Shown: positions 1 to 6,607 of the stretch, one piece after another
How the letters are laid out: every line of letters begins with the position of its first letter
Numbering within the stretch: the first letter of the stretch is position 1
DNA from: Actinoplanes subtropicus
GTDB taxonomy: Bacteria > Actinomycetota > Actinomycetes > Mycobacteriales > Micromonosporaceae
Length of the DNA: 16,955 nucleotides
Assembly: GCF_000721705.1 (NCBI RefSeq)
Contig: NZ_JOJL01000068.1
Coordinates: 1-16,955 of the forward strand
Direction of reading: 5' to 3'
Notes under the pieces: model-generated
Told to the model about the DNA's origin: nothing
The model's input: only the letters and a program-made list of their open reading frames with translations
The model's database searches: none
Translations under genes and position numbers: made by a program

Positions 1-92
1 GGCCCAGCACGACACCACTACCAGCATCACCAGGGAACAAACCTGATCAACCAACACCAATCACCCGACTTGACAACGGGCTCTTACGTTGG
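1..92. other. Lower-GC left edge, possible end of a neighbouring gene or element
   Basis: The first 60 bases are about 55 percent G+C, visibly lower than the coding DNA that follows, and rich in CAAC/ACCA runs. One plus-strand frame is open from the window edge to a TGA at 44-46, so these bases could be the last codons of a gene entering from the left, but nothing in them is recognisable. A short inverted repeat, CCCG (64-67) and CGGG (77-80), lies just beyond the end of the minus-strand reductase gene and might help end its transcript. The identity of this stretch cannot be settled from the window. Confidence 0.3.
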
Positions 93-1037
93 TCAGTCGT
101 GGCGGTAGTAGGGCTCGGCGGCCTCCAGCCTGGGCGCCGCCACGCCCAGCCGGCGTGCTTCCGCGAGGGTGTCGCGGCAGACCGCGCGCAGTTCTTCCGG
201 GTTGGCGTGCACCTCGAACAGCAGGCGCACCGGCGGGACGTGACCGAACAGCCAGGCGAGGGCTGGTGCGGTCAGCCAGGCCGGCGCCCGGACCGGGAGC
301 ACGCCGGCCCGATGCCGACGCAGGTCGATGCCGCGGGCCTCGACGAGCGGCAGCAGTTCCCGGGTGGCCAGCAGCGCCTCGCGTACGCTGCCCGGCGCCC
401 CCGCGAGCGCGGCCAGCGAGCCCAGTTTCAGGCTCTGGGTGTGCAGGCCCGCGTTCTGCACGAAGTGGATCCACAGCCAGCCCCGGAAGTCGGGCTGCTC
501 CCGGAAGCGGAATCCGGCCTGCCGGAACGCCTGCCGGACGGCTTGCTCCCGCTCGGTCGGCGGCCGGCCGAGGGTGCCGAAGAAGACCGTCGGCAATACG
601 GCCCCGCGCAGCACGCCGTCGTTGCCGAAGCCGCCGCCGGCGCCGGGGAAGCCCCAGGCCACCTGGCCGGCCGGGAAGGGCTCGGCGGCCACCGCCGGGT
701 CGGCCCACAGGTTGCTGAAGACCAGCACCGTGGCGCGGCCCAGGCGGGGGCTCAGGAAGGCGGCGGCCTCGGCGAAGGCGTAGTGCTGCACGCTGAGCAC
801 GATCAGATCGAAGTCGTGGCCGGGTTCCAGCGCTTCGCGGTAGCGCACCGGCCACCGCTCGCTGACGCGCTGCCCCCGGATCCGGCGTCGCGCGTCGAGC
901 AGGTCGAGGTCGATCGCGTCCCCGTACGCCGCGGCGCGACCCGGCCGGACGTAGAACTCGACCTGGTGCCCGGCCCGCTCCAGGGCCCACCCGTGGATCG
1001 TGGCGATGACGCCCCGGCCGAACATCAGGATCTTCAC
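93..1037 (-). CDS. Ketopantoate reductase (ApbA/PanE)-family oxidoreductase
   Basis: This encodes a 314-residue NAD(P)-dependent reductase of the ketopantoate reductase family, cytoplasmic. The N-terminus is a Rossmann beta-alpha-beta start (MKILMFGRGVIATIHG) with a variant glycine-rich loop, followed by a region rich in short strands (DLIVLSVQHY, ATVLVFSNLW) typical of the nucleotide-binding domain. The C-terminal half is helical, as in the family. Length matches the family's usual size of about 300. The GTG start at 1037 is preceded by GAGGTG on the minus strand. Family members also reduce other 2-oxo acids, and the glycine loop is not the textbook GxGxxG, so a true panE role in pantothenate synthesis is not established. 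It is transcribed divergently from a TetR-family regulator across a shared promoter/operator region, which suggests it is that regulator's target. Confidence 0.8.
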   Translation of the reverse strand: MKILMFGRGVIATIHGWALERAGHQVEFYVRPGRAAAYGDAIDLDLLDARRRIRGQRVSERWPVRYREALEPGHDFDLIVLSVQHYAFAEAAAFLSPRLGRATVLVFSNLWADPAVAAEPFPAGQVAWGFPGAGGGFGNDGVLRGAVLPTVFFGTLGRPPTEREQAVRQAFRQAGFRFREQPDFRGWLWIHFVQNAGLHTQSLKLGSLAALAGAPGSVREALLATRELLPLVEARGIDLRRHRAGVLPVRAPAWLTAPALAWLFGHVPPVRLLFEVHANPEELRAVCRDTLAEARRLGVAAPRLEAAEPYYRHD

Positions 1038-1053
1038 GCGGCACCTCGCGGCC

Positions 1054-1108
1054 TATAATCGGAGGTCATCTCCACTTGCAGAATATGGAGATAGTTTCCA
1101 CTTGTCCA
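1054..1108. promoter_or_regulatory. Divergent promoters and likely TetR operator
   Basis: On the plus strand a perfect TATAAT lies at 1054-1059, although its -35 is weak. On the minus strand TGGACA (1108-1103) and TATTCT (1085-1080) are separated by 17 bases and would serve the reductase gene. Between and across these lie ATCTCCA (1068-1074) and its inverted copy TGGAGAT (1086-1092), and a near-perfect 15-bp palindrome from TGGA (1086) to TCCA (1100). TCCACTTG occurs at 1071-1078 and again at 1097-1104. The overlap of the palindromes with both promoters is the usual layout for a TetR-family repressor controlling itself and a divergent gene. Binding by this particular regulator is inferred. 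Confidence 0.6.
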
Positions 1109-1120
1109 GGAGGGCTGCGC

Positions 1121-1759
1121 GTGACCACCGACAAGCGGCTGCGCGCCGACGCCCGGCGCAACCGCGACACTCTGCTCGCCAAGGCCCGTGAGATCTTCGA
1201 GGCGGGTGGCTTCGACCTGCGCTTCGACGACTTCGCCCGGCTGGCCGGGGTCGGCGTCGGCACGCTCTACCGCCACTTCCCGACCCGGGAGGCGCTGGCC
1301 GAGGCGGTCTACCGCGAAGAGGTGGCCACGATGTGCGCCCACGCTCGCGAGCTGGGGGCGACGCTTCCCCCGGCGGAGGCGCTGGCGGCGTTCCTGCGCG
1401 GCTTCGTCAGCCATCTGCACGCCCACCAGGGCCTCGCTCGCACGCTCGCCACGCTCATGGCCACGCGGCCGGGGGCGCTGACTTCGGGGGCGCTGACTTC
1501 GGGGGCGCTGACCAAGGGGAGCGAGGCGCTGGCGCAGGCCATCGGCGAACTGCTGGCCGCCGCGGCCGCCGACGGCACGATTCGCGACGACGTGGGCGTC
1601 GGCCCGGTCATGATGGCGCTGCACGGCATCTCCGCGGCCTACGACCGCCCGGGCGGCCCGGCCGACGCGGACGGTGTCGTCACCCTCGTGCTCGACGGCT
1701 TGCGCCACCGACCGCCGGCCACGGACCAGCTCCCCGACCTGTCGATCCGGGCGGGGTGA
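1121..1759 (+). CDS. TetR/AcrR-family transcriptional regulator
   Basis: This encodes a 212-residue cytoplasmic DNA-binding repressor. Residues 11-60 form the TetR-type helix-turn-helix domain, with the recognisable core VGVGTLYRHFPTREAL at about 44-59. The rest is a helical ligand-binding and dimerisation domain without a recognisable ligand signature. The GTG start at 1121 is chosen because AGGAGGG (1108-1114) sits six bases before it; a longer reading from 1076 would run through the operator and lacks a ribosome site. An unusual GALTS-GALTS-GALTK run at residues 118-132 comes from a 15-bp tandem duplication in the DNA. The gene diverges from the ketopantoate-reductase-like gene and probably represses it and itself. 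Confidence 0.88.
   Translation: MTTDKRLRADARRNRDTLLAKAREIFEAGGFDLRFDDFARLAGVGVGTLYRHFPTREALAEAVYREEVATMCAHARELGATLPPAEALAAFLRGFVSHLHAHQGLARTLATLMATRPGALTSGALTSGALTKGSEALAQAIGELLAAAAADGTIRDDVGVGPVMMALHGISAAYDRPGGPADADGVVTLVLDGLRHRPPATDQLPDLSIRAG
1471..1512 (+). repeat. 15-bp tandem repeat inside the TetR gene
   Basis: GGGGGCGCTGACTTC occurs at 1471-1485 and 1486-1500, and its first 12 bases recur at 1501-1512. Because the unit is 15 bp it keeps the reading frame and encodes GALTS, GALTS, GALTK in the ligand-binding domain of the regulator. It probably arose by replication slippage. Confidence 0.9.
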
Positions 1760-1808
1760 CCATGGGCCTGTCCGGCGGGGACCGTGCGCCCTGCCGCCGG
1801 CGGGTCGC

Positions 1809-1825
1809 CCGGGCCGATTGCCCGG
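1809..1825. terminator. Possible terminator hairpin between convergent genes
   Basis: CCGGGC (1809-1814) and GCCCGG (1820-1825) form a perfect six-base-pair stem with a five-base loop. It lies in the 117-bp gap between the ends of the convergent TetR gene and pflA. There is no T-run, so termination is only plausible. Confidence 0.3.
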
Positions 1826-1876
1826 TGCACATCGTGCGCCCGAAGCGCTGATCGGCGCCGTCGACCAGAAAACGGG

Positions 1877-2611
1877 TCAGAAGACGGCGAGGCCATGGTC
1901 ATGGAACTGGCCTCGCACCCGTTCGATCGTGGCCACCGCGGGCGGCTGCGTGCCGGCCAGCGGGAACGGCAACCCCAGCGCCTCGTACTTCGGGGCGCCC
2001 ATCCGGTGGAACGGCAGCACCTCGACCCGCTCCACGGTGGGCACCCGTTCGGCGATGGCCGCCACCGCGTCGACGTTCGCGGGGTCGTCGGTGAGCCCGG
2101 GGACGAGGACGAAGCGTACCCAGATGGAGATGCCCTTCTCGGCGAGGCGGTGGGCGAAGCGGATGGTCGGGCCGAGCCGGCCGGTCCGGGTGACCTTGCG
2201 GTACGTGGCCGGGTCGCCCGACTTGATGTCCAGCAGTACCAGGTCCACGGCCGACAGCAGCTCGTCGTCCGCCCGGTCGCCGAGGAAGCCGCTGGTGTCC
2301 AGGGCGGTGTGCAGCCGCATCTCGTGGCAGCGGCTCAGCACCTCACGGGTGAACGCGGGCTGCAGCAACGGCTCGCCGCCGCTGAGGGTGACCCCACCGC
2401 CGGCGACCTTGATGAACCGTTCGTATCGCCGGACGGAGAGCACGAGGTCGTCGGCGGTGACCGGATGGCCGCCGCGCCGGTACCAGGTGTCGGGGGAGTG
2501 GCAGAACTGGCAGCGCAGCGGGCAGCCGGCCAGGAACGCGACGAAGCGCGTCCCCGGCCCGTCGACGCCGGTCGAGACCTCCCACGAGTGCAGGCTGCCG
2601 GTGGTGGTCAC
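1877..2611 (-). CDS. pflA: Pyruvate formate-lyase activating enzyme
   Basis: This encodes a 244-residue radical-SAM enzyme that installs the glycyl radical on pyruvate formate-lyase using S-adenosylmethionine and a [4Fe-4S] cluster. The cluster motif CX3CX2C is at residues 30, 34 and 37 ([10 protein letters not shown]), and the SAM-binding GGEP motif is at about 78-81. The length and single-cluster architecture match classical PflA; the extra ferredoxin-like insert of other glycyl-radical activases is absent. The GTG start at 2611 overlaps the pflB stop by four bases (GTGA), so translation is probably coupled to pflB, whose product is its substrate. The gene converges on the TetR gene downstream. 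Confidence 0.93.
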   Translation of the reverse strand: MTTTGSLHSWEVSTGVDGPGTRFVAFLAGCPLRCQFCHSPDTWYRRGGHPVTADDLVLSVRRYERFIKVAGGGVTLSGGEPLLQPAFTREVLSRCHEMRLHTALDTSGFLGDRADDELLSAVDLVLLDIKSGDPATYRKVTRTGRLGPTIRFAHRLAEKGISIWVRFVLVPGLTDDPANVDAVAAIAERVPTVERVEVLPFHRMGAPKYEALGLPFPLAGTQPPAVATIERVRGQFHDHGLAVF

Positions 2612-4848
2612 AGCGAGCCGTGGAACGTACGGGAAATGACGTCCTGTTGCTGTTCCCGGGTGAGCCGGACGAAGTTCACCGCGTAGCCCGATACCCGGAT
2701 GGTGAGCTGCGGATACCTGTCCGGGTGGGCCATCGCGTCCTCGAGGGTGGCCCGGTTCAGGACGTTGACGTTGAGGTGGAAGCCGCCCGCGTCGGTGTAG
2801 CCGTCCAGGATCCCGGCCAGGTTCCCGATCCGCTCTTCCCGGGAGTGGCCCAGCCCGTCGGGGGTGACCGTGGCGGTCAGCGAGATGCCGTCGCGGGCCT
2901 GCCGGTAGGGCAGCTTCGCGACCGACAGGGCCGCCGCGACCAGCCCGTGCCGGTCCCGGCCGTTCATCGGGTTCGCGCCGGGGGCGAACGGCTCGCCTGC
3001 CCGCCGGCCGTCGGGCGTGTTACCGGTGTGCTTGCCGTACACAATGTTGGAAGTGATGGTCAAAATGGAGAGACTCGGCTCCGCCTTGCGGTACGTGGGC
3101 TGCCGCCTGATCTTGGCCATGAAGCGCTCGACCAGGTCCACGGCGATCGCGTCGGCCCGGTCGTCGTTGTTGCCGAAGGCCGGGAAGTCGCCGTCCACGG
3201 CGTAGTCGACGACCAGCCCGTCCCCGTTGCGCAGCGCCTTGGCCTGGGCATACTTGATCGCGCTCAGGCTGTCGGCGGCGACCGACAGGCCGGCTATCCC
3301 GGTGGCCATGAAGCGGTGCACGGGATAGTCGTGCAGGGCCATCTCGAGGCGCTCGTAGGCGTACTTGTCGTGCATGTAGTGGATGACGTTGAGCGCGTCG
3401 ACATAGGTCTCGGCGAGCCAGTCGAGAGTGCGATCGTAGGATTTTAGAACCGTATCGAAATCAAGGACGTCATCCGATATTTCCGGGAATGACGGCATCA
3501 CTTGCGCGCCGGTGATTTCGTCGCGGCCGCCGTTGATCGCGTAGAGCAGCGCCTTCGCCAGATTCGCCCGGGCGCCGAAGAACTGCATATCCTTGCCGAC
3601 CCGCATCGCCGAGACGCAGCAGGCGATCGCGGTGTCATCGCTGTAGGCGGGCCGGATCAGCTCGTCGTTCTCGTACTGGATGGCGCTGGTGTCGATGGAG
3701 ACCTGCGCGCAGAACCGCTTGAAACCCTCGGGCAGCCGCGGCGACCACAGGACCGTGAGGTTCGGCTCCGGCGCCGCGCCGAGGTTGTACAGCGTCTGCA
3801 GGTAGCGGAAGCTCGTCCGGGTCACCAGTGGCCGGCCGTCGCAGCCGATCCCGCCCAGCGCCTCGGTCACCCACGTCGGATCCCCGGAGAACAACTCGTC
3901 GTACTCCGGCGTCCGCAGGAACCGGACGATCCGCAGCTTGATCACGAAGTCGTCGACCAGTTCCTGGGCCTGCTCCTCGGTGAGCGTGCCCTCCTCGATG
4001 TCGCGCTGCAGGAAAACATCGACAAAGCTTGACGTACGCCCGAGCGACATGGCCGCGCCGTTCTGTTCCTCGGTCGCGCCCAGGTAGGCGAAGTACAGCC
4101 ACTGGATCGCCTCCCGGCCGGTGGCCGCCGGTCCCGAGATGTCGTAGCCGTACCGGTCGGCCATGTAGCGGAGGTCCTCCAGGGCGCGGATCTGCTCGGC
4201 GAGCTCCTCCCGATCCCGGATCACGTCCTCGGTCGACGGCCGGTGATCGAGCGTCGCCTTGCGCCGGGCGCGCTCCTCGATCAGCCGGTCCACGCCGTAC
4301 AACGCGACCCGCCGGTAGTCGCCGATGATCCGCCCGCGGCCATACGCGTCGGGCAGCCCGGTGATCAGGTGCGAGCGGCGGGCCGCCTTCACGTCCTCGG
4401 GGTACGCGTCGAAGACGCCGTCGTTGTGCGTCTTGCGGTACTGCGAGTAGATCGTCCGCACGGTGGAGTCGAGGCTGTAGCCGTACGCGGCGAGGCCGTT
4501 CTGCACCATCCGCAGCCCGCCGTTCGGCATGATCGCCCGGCGCAGCGGCGCGCTGGTCTGCAGCCCGACGATCAGCTCGTGGTCCTTGTCGAGGTACCCG
4601 GGCGCGTGCGAGGTGATGGTGGACGGGGTGTGCGCGTCGACGTCGTAGATGCCGCGGCGGCGCTCCTCCACGAACATCCGCTCGAGCTGGCGCCAGATCC
4701 GCCGGGTGCGGTCGGTGGGCCCGGCGAGGAACTCCGGGCCGCCGTCGTACGGCCGGAGGTTGTCATGGATGAACCGGCCGACATCGATCGTGTCCCGCCA
4801 CCCGTCACCATGGAATCCACGCCAGCCGTCGTGCGATGCGCTGCCCAT
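2608..4848 (-). CDS. pflB: Formate C-acetyltransferase (pyruvate formate-lyase)
   Basis: This encodes a 746-residue glycyl-radical enzyme converting pyruvate and CoA to acetyl-CoA and formate under low oxygen, in the cytoplasm. The catalytic cysteine pair is at 410-411 ([10 protein letters not shown]), and the radical glycine is G721 in RVSGYAV near the C-terminus. The Cys-Cys pair, which other glycyl-radical enzymes lack, makes pyruvate formate-lyase the specific call. Length is close to the E. coli enzyme. The ATG at 4848 follows AAGGAGGG on the minus strand. It forms a two-gene unit with pflA through a GTGA overlap. Codons around residues 451-475 include ATA, CTA, AAA and TCA, locally unlike the strongly GC-ending codons elsewhere. 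No formate transporter or alcohol dehydrogenase gene is present in the window. Confidence 0.95.
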   Translation of the reverse strand: MGSASHDGWRGFHGDGWRDTIDVGRFIHDNLRPYDGGPEFLAGPTDRTRRIWRQLERMFVEERRRGIYDVDAHTPSTITSHAPGYLDKDHELIVGLQTSAPLRRAIMPNGGLRMVQNGLAAYGYSLDSTVRTIYSQYRKTHNDGVFDAYPEDVKAARRSHLITGLPDAYGRGRIIGDYRRVALYGVDRLIEERARRKATLDHRPSTEDVIRDREELAEQIRALEDLRYMADRYGYDISGPAATGREAIQWLYFAYLGATEEQNGAAMSLGRTSSFVDVFLQRDIEEGTLTEEQAQELVDDFVIKLRIVRFLRTPEYDELFSGDPTWVTEALGGIGCDGRPLVTRTSFRYLQTLYNLGAAPEPNLTVLWSPRLPEGFKRFCAQVSIDTSAIQYENDELIRPAYSDDTAIACCVSAMRVGKDMQFFGARANLAKALLYAINGGRDEITGAQVMPSFPEISDDVLDFDTVLKSYDRTLDWLAETYVDALNVIHYMHDKYAYERLEMALHDYPVHRFMATGIAGLSVAADSLSAIKYAQAKALRNGDGLVVDYAVDGDFPAFGNNDDRADAIAVDLVERFMAKIRRQPTYRKAEPSLSILTITSNIVYGKHTGNTPDGRRAGEPFAPGANPMNGRDRHGLVAAALSVAKLPYRQARDGISLTATVTPDGLGHSREERIGNLAGILDGYTDAGGFHLNVNVLNRATLEDAMAHPDRYPQLTIRVSGYAVNFVRLTREQQQDVISRTFHGSL

Positions 4849-4951
4849 CGGCCCTCCTTCGTCTCGTTCCAGCCTGGCCGGATCGGCGCAGCGGGGTCAG
4901 GGCCGAAGGTCCCGGTTCAGCCGGCGGCCGCTTCGAGGGCGGCGCCGGCGG

Positions 4952-5717
4952 TCAGGGGCGGTGGGCGCGGATGATCGCGGCGTGCAAGCCCTCGGCGTAC
5001 GGGCTGATGAATTCGATGTTGATGTCCGTGAAGCCGGCCGCGTTCAGGCCGTCGATGTACTCGGCTCGGGAGAGGGCGCCGGCGATGCAGGCCGACCAGT
5101 CACCGGCCATGCCGCGCTGCTCCGGCGTGATGTGGTCCTCGGCGACGACGTCGGAGATGCCGATCCGGCCGCCGGGGCGCAGCACACGGTGCATCTCGGC
5201 GAAGACCGACGGCTTGTCGGGGGACAGGTTGATCACGCAGTTGGAGATGACCACGTCGACCGAGGCGTCCGGCAGGGGGATGTCCTCGATGTGGCCCTGG
5301 TGGAACTCGACGTTCGTGGCGCCGGCCTCGGCGGCGTTGCGGCGGGCCAGGGCGAGCATCTCGTCGGTCATGTCGAGGCCATGGGCGGTGCCGGTGGGGC
5401 CGACCCGGCGGGCCGAGAGCAGGACGTCGATGCCGCCGCCGGAGCCCAGGTCGAGGACCGTCTCGCCGGGGTGGAGGTCGGCGACGCGCAGCGGGTTTCC
5501 GCAGCCGAGGCTGGCGCGCAGGGCGGCTTCGGGTGGCTCCTCGCCGGCGTAGAGGTCGTCGCTCCAGCATCGGCAGCCCTCGGCGGCGCGGGTGGCGGCG
5601 TCGGCGTAGTGGGCGCGGACCTGTTCCCGGATCGCGGCGCCTTCGACGGCCGGGGGCGGCCGTGCCGCAGCAGCCGCCCGCGGCGGTCAAGGGTAGGTCG
5701 GCGCGGATGTCGGTCAT
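4952..5717 (-). pseudogene. arsM: Arsenite methyltransferase, frameshifted
   Basis: The locus encodes a SAM-dependent As(III) methyltransferase split over two frames. An ATG at 5717, preceded by GAGGAG, opens MTDIRADLPLTAAGG and reaches G23. Homology continues only in another frame from 5647 (VEGAAIREQVRAHYADA), so one base too many lies near the run of five C at 5656-5652; a run of four would restore a 254-residue protein. The downstream frame has a TGA at 5689-5687 and no ATG or GTG until 5371, well inside the methyltransferase fold. The second part holds the SAM motif LDLGSGGGIDVL and the three cysteines expected to bind arsenite: SLGCGNP, ISNCVINLS and DWSACIAG. So the coding content is well preserved apart from one base. 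A recent mutation, a sequencing error or programmed shifting could explain it; the first two are likelier. Confidence 0.8.
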
Positions 5718-5772
5718 GGCGGCTCTCCTCGAGACGGAAGACGGTCGGCGAGGCCTCGATTTCGACAAGCAT

Positions 5773-5824
5773 CGGATTCGACGCCTCTCGAAATCGAGAG
5801 TGCCACGCGGATTCGATGCCTGTC
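5773..5824. promoter_or_regulatory. Direct and inverted repeats upstream of arsM, possible ArsR-type operator
   Basis: CGGATTCGACGCCTCTC (5773-5789) recurs as CGGATTCGATGCCTGTC (5808-5824), a 17-bp direct repeat with two differences. Between them CTCTCGA (5785-5791) and TCGAGAG (5794-5800) form a seven-bp inverted repeat with a two-base centre. The region is upstream of the arsM start at 5717 and is lower in GC than its surroundings. Repeated sites here fit binding of a metalloregulator such as ArsR, but no such gene is in the window and the assignment is inference. Confidence 0.45.
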
Positions 5825-5848
5825 AAACTCGATGGACGTCGAAACCGG

Positions 5849-6568
5849 CTACCGGCGGCCGGTCCGTCGCCGCATGAAGCGCTGGATCCGGCCGTCCTCG
5901 ACCGCCCGTTGCCACATCTCCGTCACCCGCGGCTCGGCCGGGCCCGGGATGCCGGCGTGCAGCTGCGCCTTGGTCAGCCGGAACGTGTCGGCCGGGATCC
6001 GGGTCAGCTCGCGGGCCCGGGCGATCGCGGCCGAGATGGTGCCGATCTCGTCGATGTGGCCGGCGTGGAGCGCGTCCTCGGGCCGCAGGGTCGCGCCGGA
6101 CAGCACCGCTCGACGCGCTGCCGGCTGGCCCCAGGCGTACGCGAGGATCTCCAGCGCGATGGTCGGGAACGGCACCCCGACCAGCAGCTCGGTCACCCCG
6201 ATCGTGCCGGCGGTCATCACCCGCTGGTCGCACGCGGCGGCCAGGATCGCGCCGCCGGCGATGGCGTGCCCGTTGATCGCCGCGACGGTCGGTTTTCCGA
6301 GGCCGAAGACGGCCAGGAAGGCCGCCTCCAGCGCGGGGAGGAACTCCTGCCCGTACGCGGCGCCGCCGTCCAGGATCCGCCACAGGTCGACGCCGGCCGA
6401 GAAGGCCGGGCCGTCGCCGGTGAACACGACGGCCGTGGCGTCGCCGCGGTCGAGCTCGCCGAAGGTCTCGGTGATGGCGTGCAACAGTTCGAGATCGAGC
6501 GCGTTGACCTTGCCGTGGGCGAGCCGGACGATCGCGATCCCGTCCTGGTCCTCGACGTGAATAGACAT
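5849..6568 (-). CDS. Enoyl-CoA hydratase/isomerase (crotonase)-family protein
   Basis: This encodes a 239-residue cytoplasmic protein of the crotonase fold, acting on an acyl-CoA thioester. The oxyanion-hole segments are visible: AFSAGVDLWRIL at 56-66 and NGHAIAGGAILAAACD at 99-114. The first catalytic glutamate of hydratases appears to be E127 (VTELLVG), but where the second normally lies the sequence is ARRAVLSG, with R153 in its place. A straightforward hydratase reaction is therefore doubtful; an isomerase or other crotonase activity fits better. The ATG at 6568 is favoured because the family-typical N-terminus (MSIHVEDQDGIAIVRL) begins there, with GGGAAG upstream; a start at 6604 would add 12 unlikely residues. 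It lies 39 bases downstream of the GGDEF-EAL gene on the same strand. Confidence 0.83.
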   Translation of the reverse strand: MSIHVEDQDGIAIVRLAHGKVNALDLELLHAITETFGELDRGDATAVVFTGDGPAFSAGVDLWRILDGGAAYGQEFLPALEAAFLAVFGLGKPTVAAINGHAIAGGAILAAACDQRVMTAGTIGVTELLVGVPFPTIALEILAYAWGQPAARRAVLSGATLRPEDALHAGHIDEIGTISAAIARARELTRIPADTFRLTKAQLHAGIPGPAEPRVTEMWQRAVEDGRIQRFMRRRTGRR

Positions 6569-6607
6569 CAGCGGATCTTCCCAGCCCGGCCGCGGAAGCA
6601 ACAATAG

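Noticed and set aside
5641..5660. Programmed ribosomal frameshifting as the explanation for the arsM break
   Set aside because: There is no known arsM precedent, no clear slippery-plus-structure signal beyond a C-run, and a mutation or sequencing error is simpler.
5368..5826. Minus-strand frame of 152 codons over the start of arsM
   Set aside because: Its product past the first residues is Pro/Ser/Arg-rich and lacks methyltransferase motifs, which are found in the neighbouring frame.
4649..6607. A very long open plus-strand frame of about 650 codons
   Set aside because: It runs antisense to pflB, arsM and the crotonase gene, which have strong family motifs; the product is low-complexity Arg/Gly/Val-rich, as expected of antisense frames in GC-rich DNA.
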